Shown here piece after piece: positions 35,087 to 45,722 of a stretch of DNA of 64,000 nucleotides; position 1 is the first letter of the stretch, and the number at the start of each line of letters is the position of its first letter. Under the pieces are notes generated by a model, which was not told the origin of the DNA, did no database searches, and was given only the letters and a program-made list of their open reading frames with translations. The translations under genes were made by a program, and so were the position numbers. The DNA comes from Aliiroseovarius pelagivivens (lineage in GTDB: Bacteria > Pseudomonadota > Alphaproteobacteria > Rhodobacterales > Rhodobacteraceae), in contig NZ_OMOI01000001.1 of the NCBI RefSeq assembly GCF_900302485.1, positions 806,001 through 870,000 of the forward strand. Direction: 5' to 3'.

Positions 35087-36730
35087 TTAGACCAGTCGCT
35101 CGATGTCTTTTGCTGCGCGTACGAAGTCGGCGAACAGCGGAGCCGGATCGAACGGTTTCGACTTCAGTTCTGGGTGGAACTGAACACCGATGAACCACGG
35201 GTGATCTTCCCACTCGACGATCTCGGGCAGACGCCCATCCGGTGACATGCCCGAGAATTTCAGCCCGCAGGCTTCAAGCTGCTCGCGGTACTTTGCATCG
35301 ACCTCGTACCGGTGACGGTGACGTTCTTCCAGTTCGGTGCCGCCGTAGATCCGCGCCACGTTCGACCCTTCCGCAAGCGTCGCGGAATAGGCACCCAGAC
35401 GCATGGTGCCGCCTTTGTCGTCCCCGACCTTGCGCTTGACCTTGTAGTTGCCCTGCACCCATTCTTTCAGGTGATAGATAACCGGCGTGAAACGGGTCTC
35501 GCCTGCCTCGTGATCGAATTCTTCCGATCCGGCATCTTTAATCCCAGCAACATTGCGCGCGGCTTCGACTACGGCCATCTGCATGCCCAGACAGATGCCC
35601 AGATAGGGTATCTTGTGCTCGCGGGCATATTGTGCCGCTTTGATCTTGCCTTCAGTGCCGCGTTCGCCAAAGCCGCCGGGGACCAGAATGGCGTGGAAGC
35701 CCTCTAGATACGGGGCAGGGTCTTCTTTGTCGAAAGGCTCGGCATCGACCCATTCCAGTTTCACGCGGGTCCGGTTGGCCATTCCGCCGTGGGTCAGCGC
35801 TTCCTTGATCGACTTATAGGCGTCCTCAAGCTGGGTGTATTTGCCCACTACGGCGACTTTGACTTCGCCCTCAGCATTGTGAATGCGGTCTTCGACGTCT
35901 TCCCAGCGGCTCAGGTCAGGTTTCGGGGCAGGGGCGATTTGGAACGCGTCCAGCACTGCCTGATCCAGACCCACATTGTGATAGGCCATCGGCGCTTCAT
36001 AGATCGACTTCAGGTCATAGGCCGGGATGACCGATTCCTGACGGACATTACAGAACAGACCGATCTTGGCACGTTCCTTGTCGGGAATCGGGTGCTCGGA
36101 ACGGCAGACCAGCACGTCGGGGGCGATGCCGATCGAACGGAGTTCTTTCACGCTGTGCTGGGTTGGTTTCGTTTTCAGCTCGCCGGATGCCGCCAGATAG
36201 GGCAGCAGGGTCAGGTGCATGAAGATACACTGACCGCGTGGGCGTTCTTGGCTGAACTGACGGATGGCTTCGAAAAAGGGTAGGGCTTCGATATCGCCCA
36301 CGGTGCCGCCGATTTCGCAGAGCATGAAATCAACTTCGTCGTCACCGATTTCGATGAATTCTTTGATTTCGTTTGTAACGTGCGGGATCACCTGAATGGT
36401 TTTGCCCAGATAATCACCACGACGTTCTTTCTCGAGCACGTTGGTATAAATGCGGCCCGAGCTGACCGAATCCGTGTTGCGCGCAGCCACGCCCGTGAAA
36501 CGTTCATAGTGACCCAGATCCAAATCGGTCTCGGCCCCGTCATCGGTCACGAACACTTCGCCATGCTCGAACGGGCTCATCGTGCCGGGGTCGACGTTCA
36601 GATAGGGATCAAGCTTTCTCAGACGAACGGTGTATCCGCGCGCTTGAAGCAGAGCCCCAAGTGCAGCCGAGGTCAGCCCTTTGCCCAAGGATGAAACAAC
36701 ACCGCCGGTGATGAAGATGTAACGTGCCAT
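35087..36730 (-). CDS. pyrG: CTP synthase
   Basis: Cytosolic enzyme making CTP from UTP, ATP and glutamine. The 547-residue protein has the synthase domain ([67 protein letters not shown]) and a C-terminal class I glutamine amidotransferase domain with nucleophile [16 protein letters not shown] and the triad His in [12 protein letters not shown]. It lies 270 bases downstream of secG. Confidence 0.97.
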   Translation of the reverse strand: MARYIFITGGVVSSLGKGLTSAALGALLQARGYTVRLRKLDPYLNVDPGTMSPFEHGEVFVTDDGAETDLDLGHYERFTGVAARNTDSVSSGRIYTNVLEKERRGDYLGKTIQVIPHVTNEIKEFIEIGDDEVDFMLCEIGGTVGDIEALPFFEAIRQFSQERPRGQCIFMHLTLLPYLAASGELKTKPTQHSVKELRSIGIAPDVLVCRSEHPIPDKERAKIGLFCNVRQESVIPAYDLKSIYEAPMAYHNVGLDQAVLDAFQIAPAPKPDLSRWEDVEDRIHNAEGEVKVAVVGKYTQLEDAYKSIKEALTHGGMANRTRVKLEWVDAEPFDKEDPAPYLEGFHAILVPGGFGERGTEGKIKAAQYAREHKIPYLGICLGMQMAVVEAARNVAGIKDAGSEEFDHEAGETRFTPVIYHLKEWVQGNYKVKRKVGDDKGGTMRLGAYSATLAEGSNVARIYGGTELEERHRHRYEVDAKYREQLEACGLKFSGMSPDGRLPEIVEWEDHPWFIGVQFHPELKSKPFDPAPLFADFVRAAKDIERLV

Positions 36731-37000
36731 GTGGTTGGCTGCCCCCGTGATACTGGCGTCGTTGCGCCGAAAAAGCTGGTAAGTAGATACGCAAAAAGCA
36801 AGCAGAAAGCACCGCTGCGAATCCGATCCTCACGGGATTCAAGACATAACCGATTCCGGGCTCCCGCGCAACCGGATCGTCTAGATAATGGGGCGACGTA
36901 GCGCACCGCATCTAAGTGTTGTGTGGGTTGTTTATCGCCCGGTTATCTAAGCGAAAACCGGTTCGATACATGATGTAGGGCAGTCAAACCTGCCCGTTGA

Positions 37001-37369
37001 TCAATCCGCGCGCGGCGGCGTCAGGCTGTCGTCGGTGTTGACCGGCGGCAGCAGATTGCTGACATCAGGAACCGCAGGCGCGGTTTCTTCATCGGCAGCG
37101 GGGGCTTCAAGGCCCAACGCATCCACGACCGAGCTGTCAGCCGAGTTCTTTGCCGAGATGATCGTCAGCGAGATCGATGTCACCAGAAAGGCAATCGCAA
37201 AGCCCCAGGTCAGTTTGCCCAAAGCCGTGGCTGCACCGCGAGATGACATAACGCCACCACCGCCGCCGCCACCAATGCCAAGGCCGCCGCCCTCAGAGCG
37301 CTGCAAAAGCACGATCCCGATCAGCCCAAGGGCCAAGATCAGGTGAATGACGAGGATGACGTTTTCCAT
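37001..37369 (-). CDS. secG: Preprotein translocase subunit SecG
   Basis: 122-residue inner-membrane subunit of the SecYEG channel. There are two membrane helices: residues 3-21 (VILVIHLILALGLIGIVLL) and about 55-75 (LTWGFAIAFLVTSISLTII). Between them is the family motif LLQRSEGGGLGIGGGGGG followed by MSSRGAATALGKLT. An acidic/Pro C-terminal tail extends past the usual core. I chose the ATG at 37369; the longer frame to 38878 is antisense to purA. Confidence 0.93.
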   Translation of the reverse strand: MENVILVIHLILALGLIGIVLLQRSEGGGLGIGGGGGGGVMSSRGAATALGKLTWGFAIAFLVTSISLTIISAKNSADSSVVDALGLEAPAADEETAPAVPDVSNLLPPVNTDDSLTPPRAD

Positions 37370-37552
37370 ATGGGGCGTTTCCCGTGATTTGGGTTCGTTC
37401 GATCTGCCGGGGTATGTAGGCGAAAAGAACGCAGGGTGCAAGCCGCAGCAGGCAGGATCGAGACCTTTCTGCATTCGCAGCAAATACTCCTTTCGCTGGG
37501 GCAGATGTGCAGCTATACCGGGCCGGGTTTTCTTTGAGATAGGAAAAAGACC

Positions 37553-38848
37553 ATGGCCAATGTCGTTGTCGTAGGCGCCCAATGGGGCGATGAAGGAAAA
37601 GGTAAGATCGTTGACTGGCTCAGCGAACGTGCCGATGTGATCTGCCGATTCCAAGGGGGGCACAATGCGGGCCATACTCTTGTTATTGACGGAGCGGTTT
37701 ACAAGCTGCACGCGCTGCCCTCGGGTGTTGTGCGCGGCGGTAAGCTGAGCGTGATCGGAAACGGCGTTGTGCTGGATCCGTGGAACCTGTTGAAAGAAAT
37801 CGAAACGGTTACGGCTCAAGGTGTTGAAATCACACCTGAAACGCTGATGATCGCGGAAAATACCCCGCTGATCTTGCCGTTCCACGGTGAACTTGACCGG
37901 GCTCGGGAAGAGGCCGCGTCGAAAGGCACCAAGATCGGCACTACCGGACGCGGTATCGGTCCGTGTTATGAAGATAAGGTGGGTCGTCGCGCCATCCGCG
38001 TTGCGGATTTGGCAGACCATGCAACGCTTGAGGCGCGCGTGGACCGTGCGCTTCAGCACCATGATCCGCTGCGCAAAGGGTTGGGCATTGAACCGATCGA
38101 CCGCGACGCGCTGGTTGCGCTTCTGAAAGAGGTCGCACCGTCCATCCTGAAATTTGCCGCTCCGGTCTGGAAAGTGCTGAACGAAAAGCGCAAATCCGGC
38201 AAACGAATCCTGTTTGAGGGCGCTCAGGGCGCACTTCTGGACATTGATTTCGGAACCTATCCTTTCGTGACCTCGTCGAATGTGATCGCAGGGCAGGCGG
38301 CAACTGGTGTGGGCATCGGGCCGGGCTCGATCGACTATGTTCTGGGCATTGTGAAAGCCTATACGACCCGCGTGGGTGAAGGCCCGTTCCCGACAGAGCT
38401 TGATGATGCGGACGGACAGCGTCTGGGCGAGCGTGGGCACGAGTTTGGCACCACCACCGGGCGTAAGCGCCGCTGTGGTTGGTTTGACGCGGCTTTGGTC
38501 CGTCAAACCTGCGCAACATCTGGCGTGACCGGTATCTCGTTGACAAAGCTGGACGTTTTGGATGGGTTTGAAACCCTGAAAATCTGCGTCGGCTATGAGC
38601 TGGATGGCAAGCGCCTGGATTACTTGCCCACCGCAGAGAATGAGCAGGCGCGCTGTACTCCGATCTATGAAGAGATGCCCGGCTGGTCTGAAACGACCGA
38701 GGGTGCGCGCAGCTGGAATGATCTGCCCGCCAACGCGATCAAATATGTGAAACGCGTGGAAGAGCTGATCGACTGCCCTGTCGCGATTTTGTCCACCAGC
38801 CCGGAACGGGATGACACCATTCTGGTGACTGACCCGTTCGCGGATTGA
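37553..38848 (+). CDS. purA: Adenylosuccinate synthetase
   Basis: Cytosolic GTP-dependent enzyme joining aspartate to IMP, the first committed step to AMP. The 431-residue protein starts [26 protein letters not shown], then [52 protein letters not shown] and [17 protein letters not shown] precedes the ATG. Divergent from secG; a DUF2842 gene follows. Confidence 0.97.
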   Translation: MANVVVVGAQWGDEGKGKIVDWLSERADVICRFQGGHNAGHTLVIDGAVYKLHALPSGVVRGGKLSVIGNGVVLDPWNLLKEIETVTAQGVEITPETLMIAENTPLILPFHGELDRAREEAASKGTKIGTTGRGIGPCYEDKVGRRAIRVADLADHATLEARVDRALQHHDPLRKGLGIEPIDRDALVALLKEVAPSILKFAAPVWKVLNEKRKSGKRILFEGAQGALLDIDFGTYPFVTSSNVIAGQAATGVGIGPGSIDYVLGIVKAYTTRVGEGPFPTELDDADGQRLGERGHEFGTTTGRKRRCGWFDAALVRQTCATSGVTGISLTKLDVLDGFETLKICVGYELDGKRLDYLPTAENEQARCTPIYEEMPGWSETTEGARSWNDLPANAIKYVKRVEELIDCPVAILSTSPERDDTILVTDPFAD

Positions 38849-38852
38849 TCTG

Positions 38853-39131
38853 ATGGCGCTGGGATATAAGGCTCGCAAGCGGCTGGCACTTTTGGTGCTG
38901 GTCGTCGGGCTGCCGCTTTACATCGTTGCCGCGGTGTTTGTGGTCAGCCTGTTCAACCGTCCGCCCATTTGGCTCGAGTTCATCGTCTATGCGGTGCTTG
39001 GTTTCGTGTGGATGCTGCCGTTGAAGCAAGTGTTTTTGGGGGTCGGAAAAGCTGACCCCGATGAAGACGAGGCGAGCTATCCCCATGATCCCGCAGGGAA
39101 ATATGCCCTGAAGGACAAAAAAGATAACTAA
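38853..39131 (+). CDS. DUF2842 small membrane protein
   Basis: 92-residue protein with two membrane helices (about residues 10-32 and 42-62), an N-terminal YKARKRLALL motif and a cytosolic acidic tail with PDEDEASYPHDP. It matches the alphaproteobacterial DUF2842 pattern; function unknown. Starts 4 nt after the purA stop, so it is probably co-transcribed with purA. A strong terminator follows. Confidence 0.85.
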   Translation: MALGYKARKRLALLVLVVGLPLYIVAAVFVVSLFNRPPIWLEFIVYAVLGFVWMLPLKQVFLGVGKADPDEDEASYPHDPAGKYALKDKKDN

Positions 39132-39133
39132 AG

Positions 39134-39162
39134 AAAAAGGCCCCGAAATCGGGGCCTTTTTC
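39134..39162 (+). terminator. Bidirectional Rho-independent terminator
   Basis: AAAAAGGCCCC (39134-39144) pairs with GGGGCCTTTTT (39151-39161). It ends purA-DUF2842 and also faces the convergent acidic-protein gene. Confidence 0.9.
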
Positions 39163-39183
39163 GTTTCCAGTGCTTTGGATGGA

Positions 39184-41247
39184 TCAGGCTGTTTGCAGCC
39201 CGCCCTGATCCACATTGGTAGTCACATTGGTCAGCGAATAGCACCCCTGAGCCACTTTGATGATGTCACCCTCCCGCAAAAGACGGCCAAAGGCACGCAG
39301 GGCGTCTTCCCGCGAGATGCCACCGGGAACATTCATCTTGGTCACCAGTTTGACCACCTGAGGGCGGCTGAAATGCGACTGCCCCGATGACTGCGTGACG
39401 AACGAAGCTGCAGCGCGCAGATAGCCTGCCGTATCGTTCTGGTCGACATCAGAAGCGAAGGCGGTAAAGGCAATCAGCTCGGGATTGTCGGCATTGGCAG
39501 GCTCTGCGTCCGGATCTGCGTCGGTGGCGTCCGGGCGCTTGCGAGTTGTGCTGACATTGACGCGACGAGGGCGAACAAAGCGGTCGCGCGACGCACTCGC
39601 AGAGGGGTCTTGCTCTGCTTCAGTCTCATTGACCCGCTGTTCGGAAATCAAGACCAACGGCGAGGCGCGGTGCGGTTCCGGTGATTTGGTCGAAGTCGCT
39701 TCAGGGCTGGGCTGCTTAACAGCCTGAGCCAGATCGCTGCGATAGGGCGTTTCCTGCCCTTCTTCCTCGAACTCGGCCGAGCCACTGGATTTGTCCGCAC
39801 GCGTAGCTTGTACCGCGGCCTTCAAGTGGCTGATCGAATTACGACGGCGCGAGGCGCCCTGGTCGTCCATCTGGGTGTTGGTTTCGGCCAGAATGCGCTC
39901 CAACGCCGTATCGTCACGAGCTGCTTCCTGTTCGTCGAAGACCTGTGCCCGGCGCTCGCGGCGCGCATCCATGCGGCTTTCAGCCTCCATCGTCGATAAA
40001 AGCGCCTCAATTTCGTGGTGAAGTTCGCTTTGATGGGCGTTTTCCAACTGTTTGCCAGCAATGTCAGCGACAACTTTGGTCGACACTTCTTGCACAGCCA
40101 CGCGAAGTGAATCGTCCAAAGGCAAAGGCGGCATCGGAGCAACGGCTGCGAATTCGCGTTCGGTAACCGGTTCGGGTTGCGCCTGCGCGTCAAGTTCGGC
40201 GCGGGATTCGGCCTCGACCAGGGCCAGTTCAGCGGCCAGATCAGCCTCTTCCTCGGCGGTCAAAACAGGCATTTCTTCCTGCGCTGCATCCTGATGAGCA
40301 TCAATTTCAATCTCGGCCGCGTCTTCAATGCTGTCGCTGCCAAGCGTATTGGTCTGCGACACGACGACGTTTTCTTGCCCATCGTCACTGCGCTTGCGTT
40401 TCACGCGAAGAACACGTGATACCTGCGCGGTCTCGTCGATCGCGTTATCAGTATTGCTTTCATCTTCGGCCGCGGAGGCAGCCAAAGCAGCACCGGTGAG
40501 TACAGTGGGCGGAGTTGGCGCGCGATCTTCACGGAGGTTGGAGGCCGATAGCGGTTCCCCAACATTCGGCGCTCCATCGTCATTCATCGCGATCTGATCT
40601 TTCACGCGCTGGCGCTTGGCCACGCGATCGGCGGTCTCGGAAACGGATTCTTCAGTCGCCTCGGTATCAGCTGCCAGCGCATGGTTGCTGATCAATTCTT
40701 CAAACTCGTCCAGATCATCCAGATCCGTCACGGCCGACTTCGCCGAGCCAGCGGCGTGCTCATCTTCCAAGAACTCGTCCGAGATCTGCTGATCGTCCAT
40801 CGCCGCAGCACGCAGACGAGACAATTTCGAGAGCGCATCATCTTCGTTCAGATCATGTGCAGCGCCGGCTTCTTCTTCGCGATCGTCGGTCTGAATGTCT
40901 TCTGGTGCCAATTTGGTGGACAGGCCGCCCGGCTTGGTTGGAGCATCTGCGCCCATCTCAGGCGCATTCGCGGCCTTAGCTTTCAAGTCTTCGCCGCTTT
41001 GGCGCAGGATAATACCCTGATCCTCGATCTCGGCATCAACCTGTTTCAGGGATTCGCGTTCTGCAATCCGGTGCAACATCGCAGCATCAGGCGTCACGGG
41101 TTCTGCGCCGAAAGAGCGGTCATGCTCCGCTAAGCCACGGAAATACTCGGCAATGGATTTCATTGCGCCGAATGGATCATCAAATCCTTCCAGCGTGCAG
41201 GAAAACGTGCCATAGGAAACCGTAAGGATCTTGTTGTTGTTAACCAT
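39184..41247 (-). CDS. Long acidic protein of unknown function
   Basis: 687-residue protein. An N-terminal conserved-looking block (residues 1-75, ILTVSYGTFSCTLEGFDDPF then AIAEYFRGLAEHDRSFGAEP) precedes a very acidic, probably disordered middle (about 100-560) rich in Glu, Asp and Ala with short helical stretches. A C-terminal folded block (about 600-675) resembles a winged-helix pattern: FSRPQVVKLVTKM, ISREDALRAFGRLLREGDI, KVAQGCYSLT. I recall homologues in Rhodobacterales, sometimes named CheA-like, but there are no kinase motifs. There is no signal peptide. Function unknown. Confidence 0.75.
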   Translation of the reverse strand: MVNNNKILTVSYGTFSCTLEGFDDPFGAMKSIAEYFRGLAEHDRSFGAEPVTPDAAMLHRIAERESLKQVDAEIEDQGIILRQSGEDLKAKAANAPEMGADAPTKPGGLSTKLAPEDIQTDDREEEAGAAHDLNEDDALSKLSRLRAAAMDDQQISDEFLEDEHAAGSAKSAVTDLDDLDEFEELISNHALAADTEATEESVSETADRVAKRQRVKDQIAMNDDGAPNVGEPLSASNLREDRAPTPPTVLTGAALAASAAEDESNTDNAIDETAQVSRVLRVKRKRSDDGQENVVVSQTNTLGSDSIEDAAEIEIDAHQDAAQEEMPVLTAEEEADLAAELALVEAESRAELDAQAQPEPVTEREFAAVAPMPPLPLDDSLRVAVQEVSTKVVADIAGKQLENAHQSELHHEIEALLSTMEAESRMDARRERRAQVFDEQEAARDDTALERILAETNTQMDDQGASRRRNSISHLKAAVQATRADKSSGSAEFEEEGQETPYRSDLAQAVKQPSPEATSTKSPEPHRASPLVLISEQRVNETEAEQDPSASASRDRFVRPRRVNVSTTRKRPDATDADPDAEPANADNPELIAFTAFASDVDQNDTAGYLRAAASFVTQSSGQSHFSRPQVVKLVTKMNVPGGISREDALRAFGRLLREGDIIKVAQGCYSLTNVTTNVDQGGLQTA

Positions 41248-41392
41248 TAAAAACTTACCTTCTCAACCAGAACGACGACAACGATACATTTAACTACATA
41301 TGCTACGTAAATTGCGCAAAAGCGCGATGCGGTTGGTATTTTACTGTGGCGGAAATGTGGCGATTGTGTGGAATGAGGTGGATTTACTAACC

Positions 41393-42076
41393 ATGAGTTG
41401 TCGAGTTTTGCGATTGGACGCGGGTGTTACGTTGCTTGGTGGAGGTCAATCTTCCGCGCAAGACATCGCTGAATCGTTAACAGTGGCGCCCAATCTGTTT
41501 GGCGTCGATGGCGGGGCCAACCGTGCTGTGTCGCTGGGCCTTGATTTGTTGGGGGTTTCGGGGGATTTCGATTCCATTTCCGATGCCACGCGCACGGCAC
41601 TGGACCCCTCGATTTTGATCGAAACTGCTGACCAGAATCGAACAGATTTCGACAAGGCCTTGGACCTGATCGAGGCCCCTGTAATCCTGTGTACGGGCTT
41701 CACAGGCAAACGCATGGATCATCAGTTGGCGTGCTACTCGGTTTTAGTGCGTCAGGCGCGCAAACCAGCGATTCTTCTGGGTGACGAAGACATCTGTTTT
41801 CATCTGTCCCATGACGTCTCGTTGGACCTCCCCACAGGCACGCGGGTGTCTTTGTTTCCGATGGCCCGTGTGGTGGCGCATTGCAGCGGTTTGCGCTGGC
41901 CTGTCGACGGATTGGAGTTCGCGCCCTGGGGACAGTTTGGGACCTCGAACGAGGCGACGGGCAGTCCCGTCACCCTGTCAGCTGAAGGGGCCGGGCTTCT
42001 GGTGATCCTGCCCCGCGCGTTCCTGCGAGAAGCTGTGCGCGTGTTGTGGCAGGGCGACCCGGCGCTCTGCCCATAG
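41393..42076 (+). CDS. Thiamine pyrophosphokinase
   Basis: Cytosolic enzyme making thiamine diphosphate from thiamine, the cofactor of transketolase and the oxidoreductase in this window. Pattern: VTLLGGGQSSAQDIAESL, FGVDGGANRAVSLGLDLLGVSGDFDSI, QNRTDFDKALDLI, CTGFTGKRMDHQLACYSVL and the C-terminal SNEATGSPVTLSAEGAGLLVILP. These are the substrate and Mg/ATP segments of the family. I chose the ATG at 41393 (227 aa) because homology begins there; its ribosome binding site is poor and the frame is open back to 41300. Confidence 0.88.
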   Translation: MSCRVLRLDAGVTLLGGGQSSAQDIAESLTVAPNLFGVDGGANRAVSLGLDLLGVSGDFDSISDATRTALDPSILIETADQNRTDFDKALDLIEAPVILCTGFTGKRMDHQLACYSVLVRQARKPAILLGDEDICFHLSHDVSLDLPTGTRVSLFPMARVVAHCSGLRWPVDGLEFAPWGQFGTSNEATGSPVTLSAEGAGLLVILPRAFLREAVRVLWQGDPALCP

Positions 42077-42093
42077 CTTAGCGGTTCGAAGTC

Positions 42094-43473
42094 TCAGCAG
42101 TTGGGGACGTTGACCGCCAATCCCCCCAGAGACGTTTCCTTGTACTTCGCCATCATGTCCTGACCGGTTTCGAACATGGTCTTGATGCACGCGTCCAGCG
42201 GCACAAGATGCGTGCCGTCTCCGCGCAGCGCGAGGGATGCGGCAGATACCGCTTTGATCGCACCCAGACCGTTACGCTCGATGCAGGGAACCTGAACCAG
42301 ACCGCGCACCGGGTCACAGGTCAGACCAAGATGGTGTTCTAGCGCAATTTCGGCTGCATTCTCTACCTGCATGGCGGTGCCACCCATTACGGCGCACAGA
42401 CCTGCGGCGGCCATGGCGCTGGCCGATCCGACCTCGGCCTGACACCCGGCTTCGGCTCCCGAGATCGACGCGTTGTGCTTCACGATGGCCCCGATGGCCG
42501 AGGCAGTCAGCAGGAAGTCGTGTATGCGCGAAGACGATGCACCCGGCACGTGATTGAGCCAATAATAGATCGTGGCAGGCAATACGCCTGCCGCGCCATT
42601 GGTCGGGCTGGTCACAACCTGCCCACCTGCGGCGTTTTCTTCGTTCACCGCCATGGCATAGACGCTCATCCAGTCGTTGATCGTATGCGGGGCGGTCAGG
42701 TTCAGGCCCTGTTCGGCAACCAAGCTGTCATAAATGGCCTTGGCGCGGCGCTTGACCATCAAGCCGCCGGGCAGGATGCCATCTCTCGCCAGTCCGCGCT
42801 CGATGCAGTCCTGCATGACCTCCCAAACCCGGTCGAGCTTTTCGGCCAGTGTGGCGGGGCCCATATGGACCAGTTCGTTGGCGCGCTTCATGTCCGCGAT
42901 GCTTTTGCCCGAGGCTTTGGCCATCTCAAGCATCTGCACAGCGTTTTCAAAAGGATAGGGATGGGTTTTGGCGTCTTGCGCATCCAGTTTGGCTTCCTGG
43001 GCCTGTTCGGCCTCGGTCACGACAAACCCGCCGCCGATCGAGTAATAGGTCTCGCGCACCACAATGTCGCCCTGAGCATCGGTTGCCATCAACTGCATGC
43101 CATTGGCGTGGCCGGGCAGGGAATGTTCATAGTCGAAAATCAGGTCAGTCTTCGGGGCAAACTTCAGGGTGCCCAGTCCTTCCGGGGATACCGTGCCGGT
43201 CGCCTCGATATTTGCCATAGTGGCTTCGGCTTTGGCGTGGTCATAGCTGTCGGGCAAGAACCCAGCCAGTCCCAGAATGGTGGCGCGGTCGGTGGCGTGG
43301 CCAACGCCGGTAAAAGCAAGCGATCCATGCAACGAGGCTTTCAGCCCATGCACCTTGAAAGGCTGGCTGCGGAGCAGATCCAAGAACCGTGCACCTGCTA
43401 CCATGGGCCCCATCGTGTGGGATGAGCTGGGACCGACCCCGACCTTGAACATGTCAAATACAGACAGGAACAT
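42094..43473 (-). CDS. sdaA: L-serine ammonia-lyase (L-serine dehydratase)
   Basis: Fe-S enzyme converting serine to pyruvate and ammonia in the cytosol. The 459-residue single-chain form has an N-terminal beta domain ([25 protein letters not shown]) and a C-terminal catalytic domain with [28 protein letters not shown] and [16 protein letters not shown]. Cysteines in these motifs are the cluster ligands of the family. Convergent with the thiamine pyrophosphokinase gene. Confidence 0.95.
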   Translation of the reverse strand: MFLSVFDMFKVGVGPSSSHTMGPMVAGARFLDLLRSQPFKVHGLKASLHGSLAFTGVGHATDRATILGLAGFLPDSYDHAKAEATMANIEATGTVSPEGLGTLKFAPKTDLIFDYEHSLPGHANGMQLMATDAQGDIVVRETYYSIGGGFVVTEAEQAQEAKLDAQDAKTHPYPFENAVQMLEMAKASGKSIADMKRANELVHMGPATLAEKLDRVWEVMQDCIERGLARDGILPGGLMVKRRAKAIYDSLVAEQGLNLTAPHTINDWMSVYAMAVNEENAAGGQVVTSPTNGAAGVLPATIYYWLNHVPGASSSRIHDFLLTASAIGAIVKHNASISGAEAGCQAEVGSASAMAAAGLCAVMGGTAMQVENAAEIALEHHLGLTCDPVRGLVQVPCIERNGLGAIKAVSAASLALRGDGTHLVPLDACIKTMFETGQDMMAKYKETSLGGLAVNVPNC

Positions 43474-43567
43474 TTTGACCTCGCTTGGTTTCGTCAGACC
43501 ATTGTGCGGATTTTCCGCCAGTAGGTGCGTGAAAAAGCGACAGTTTTTACGCCAATCGCGTTGCGGA

Positions 43568-43921
43568 TCAGTCTGGACGGGTCAGAATGAAAGCCGCGCC
43601 CGCACCCATCAACAAGACTTGAGCCAACACGACCCACCATGGGGCGCCGAGGATCAGAGAGACGACAAGCACAAGCGTCATCATACTGACCGCCAGAGTT
43701 TTCGCCCGTCGCGAGATCGCGCCGCGTTCTTCCCAGTCTCGAATTGCGGGTCCGAAATGGGCATGATCGATTAACCAGGCCCGTGCGCGCGGGCTGCTGT
43801 TGCCAAAGGCGAAAGCTGCGACCAGCAAAAAGGGTGTGGTGGGTAGAACAGGCAAAATGACCCCTAAAAGGCCAAGCGCGACGGCGCTCCATCCGAGAGC
43901 GAGATAGAAGAATTTGCCCAT
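43568..43921 (-). CDS. DUF454 (YbaN) family membrane protein
   Basis: 117-residue inner-membrane protein with three predicted helices. The YbaN signature LGVILPVLPTTPFLLVAAFAFGNSSPRARAWLIDHAHFGPAIRDW spans residues 19-63, and two more helices occupy about 73-110. Role unknown. It starts about 70 nt from the stop of the GST gene on the same strand. Confidence 0.9.
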   Translation of the reverse strand: MGKFFYLALGWSAVALGLLGVILPVLPTTPFLLVAAFAFGNSSPRARAWLIDHAHFGPAIRDWEERGAISRRAKTLAVSMMTLVLVVSLILGAPWWVVLAQVLLMGAGAAFILTRPD

Positions 43922-43989
43922 GACCTGCGCCCAAGTTGCTAAACGCGCAGTGTCAGGTGCCGCGGTCAGATTGTCCAGATGCCGCTTGT

Positions 43990-44673
43990 CTAAAGCGCCA
44001 CACCTTCAGGAGGAATGGCGGGGGAAGGGTTGCTCAGCGGCGTGGCCCCAAGCCCTTCTGCGATGATGGCAGCCTGCATCGCTGGGCGCGCCTCGATCCG
44101 CTCGGCAAGGGATTTTAGGCGCGGCCAGTGGCTTAGATCAAACCAATGCTCGCCTTGCAGATAAAGTGCGAACCAGCGCAGGGGGGTAGCAATATAATAA
44201 TCCAGCGCGGTTGGATCCTGCGACCCAAACCAAGCATGCCCTTCGCCCAACAGCGCCTCATAGCGATCCAGATGCCCGCGAAGGCGCGTGGACACGATGC
44301 GGCGGTGATCCTCAACGGGTCCAGAGGTGAAACGTTCAGCATAGAAATGCTGGCGCAGATCTATCTGCAACCCGTTCGAGGCCACCATCATCCACGACAG
44401 GAACGCCCCACGATCCGGGCTGCCCACTGCGGGGGCCATCCGCCCGGCGCGATCCACGAGCCACAGCAAGATAGCGGCGGTTTCAAAAATCACGCCATGG
44501 GGTGTCTCAAGCGCAGGGATCGTCCCCATTGGATTGACCTTCAGATAGGCCGCGCTTTGCTGCGCATTGCTGCCACGGTCTACCAGAACGGTCTCAAAGG
44601 GCACGCCCAATTCCTCAAGCACAAGCCGGATGATGAGCGATGCGTTATCGGGGGCATAGTGAAGTTTCAACAT
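43990..44673 (-). CDS. Glutathione S-transferase family protein
   Basis: 227-residue cytosolic GST. The N-terminal thioredoxin-like domain has LHYAPDNASLIIRLVLEELGVPFE (the Ser/Asn near residue 10 fills the catalytic position), NPMGTIPALETPHGVIFETAAILLWL, with the cis-Pro in IPAL. The C-terminal helical domain contains GHAWFGSQDPTALDYYIATPLRW. The substrate is unknown. I chose the ATG at 44673, where similarity starts; no clear ribosome binding site precedes it. Confidence 0.85.
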   Translation of the reverse strand: MLKLHYAPDNASLIIRLVLEELGVPFETVLVDRGSNAQQSAAYLKVNPMGTIPALETPHGVIFETAAILLWLVDRAGRMAPAVGSPDRGAFLSWMMVASNGLQIDLRQHFYAERFTSGPVEDHRRIVSTRLRGHLDRYEALLGEGHAWFGSQDPTALDYYIATPLRWFALYLQGEHWFDLSHWPRLKSLAERIEARPAMQAAIIAEGLGATPLSNPSPAIPPEGVAL

Positions 44674-44802
44674 GCAGCGACAGAACCAAATGCAAAGCAA
44701 AGTGACCAGAAAAAAGATGCGTGTCGGGCTCGGTACTCGCCAACATGGGGGCAGAGCCGTATAAAATGCGAAACAGTTGCTTGGTTTAAGGGATTCGTAG
44801 TT

Positions 44803-45585
44803 ATGAGCGCAGAACTCTCACCTATCGATACGGCAAAAAGCATTGCGGCCAAATACGCCGTTCAGTTCGTAGAAGATGGTATGCGCGTTGGGCTGGGGAC
44901 GGGTTCAACATCGGCTTGGATGGTCAGGTATCTTGGCGAACGGGTGCAGCAAGAAGGGCTGAATATTGTAGGCGTGCCTACCAGCCGTCGAACTGCCGTG
45001 CTTGCGCAAGAGGCCGGTCTGCGGATTGCCACGCTGGATGAAGCCAAGTGGCTGGATATTACCATCGACGGCACAGACGAATACGACGCCGAGCTAACCC
45101 TGATCAAAGGCGGCGGCGGGGCTTTGCTGCATGAAAAGATCGTCGCTTCGGCATCGGATCGTATGATCGTGATTGCGGATCACTCGAAATCTGTTGCGCA
45201 TCTCGGGGCGTTCCCCTTGCCGATCGAGGTCATTCCCTTCGGGCTGCAAACCACGCGCGCCATGGTCGAGGCGATGTTGGATGGGATGGATGTGCTGGGC
45301 TGGGAAGCGGTCTTGCGGACGATTGACGACCAACCCTTCGTGACGGACCAAGGCAACCACATCATCGATTTACACCTGAAACGGATCGGCGACCCGCGCC
45401 ATCTGGCACTTGCGTTGAACCAAGTGCCGGGTGTCGTTGAAAATGGGTTGTTCATAGACATTTGCGACATGGTGATCTCGGGTCACGGAGATGGGCGGAT
45501 CGAAGTGACCGATCTCAGCGATGGCACCTTGAAAGAGGTTCAGGTGGATGTTGGCCAAGACGCCAACATTTTCGCGGATATCTGA
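44803..45585 (+). CDS. rpiA: Ribose-5-phosphate isomerase A
   Basis: Interconverts ribose-5-phosphate and ribulose-5-phosphate in the cytosol, linking to transketolase in this window. The 260-residue protein has VGLGTGSTSAWMVRYLGE (phosphate loop), DITIDGTDEYDAELTLIKGGGGALLHEKIVA (catalytic Asp and Glu region) and DHSKSVAHLG. I chose the ATG at 44803 because homology begins there; the frame runs open to 44146 across the antisense GST gene. Confidence 0.95.
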   Translation: MSAELSPIDTAKSIAAKYAVQFVEDGMRVGLGTGSTSAWMVRYLGERVQQEGLNIVGVPTSRRTAVLAQEAGLRIATLDEAKWLDITIDGTDEYDAELTLIKGGGGALLHEKIVASASDRMIVIADHSKSVAHLGAFPLPIEVIPFGLQTTRAMVEAMLDGMDVLGWEAVLRTIDDQPFVTDQGNHIIDLHLKRIGDPRHLALALNQVPGVVENGLFIDICDMVISGHGDGRIEVTDLSDGTLKEVQVDVGQDANIFADI

Positions 45586-45722
45586 TTGGGATCAGACGCG
45601 AAAACGTGATCAATGTGACAATTGCGGGGGTGGAAAGCCCGGCTGCAAGCCCCTAGCTTTCAGCGGATGCAAACCCCGATGTGATGCACACCCGACCGGG
45701 TGGGACGTGAAAGGCAATGGAT

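Noticed and set aside
36731..37000. tRNA-Leu or other RNA gene between secG and pyrG
   Set aside because: Some gene orders have a tRNA near secG, but no T-loop GTTCRA with matching acceptor arms could be folded here; only short dyads such as GGGCAG/CTGCCC (36978-36995).
37001..38878. Minus-strand open frame of 625 codons
   Set aside because: Only its last 122 codons are secG. The rest runs antisense to purA, and no domain is recognisable upstream of the SecG start.
39141..39162. CRISPR-like short repeats
   Set aside because: Single terminator palindrome; no repeated spacer arrangement here or elsewhere in the window.
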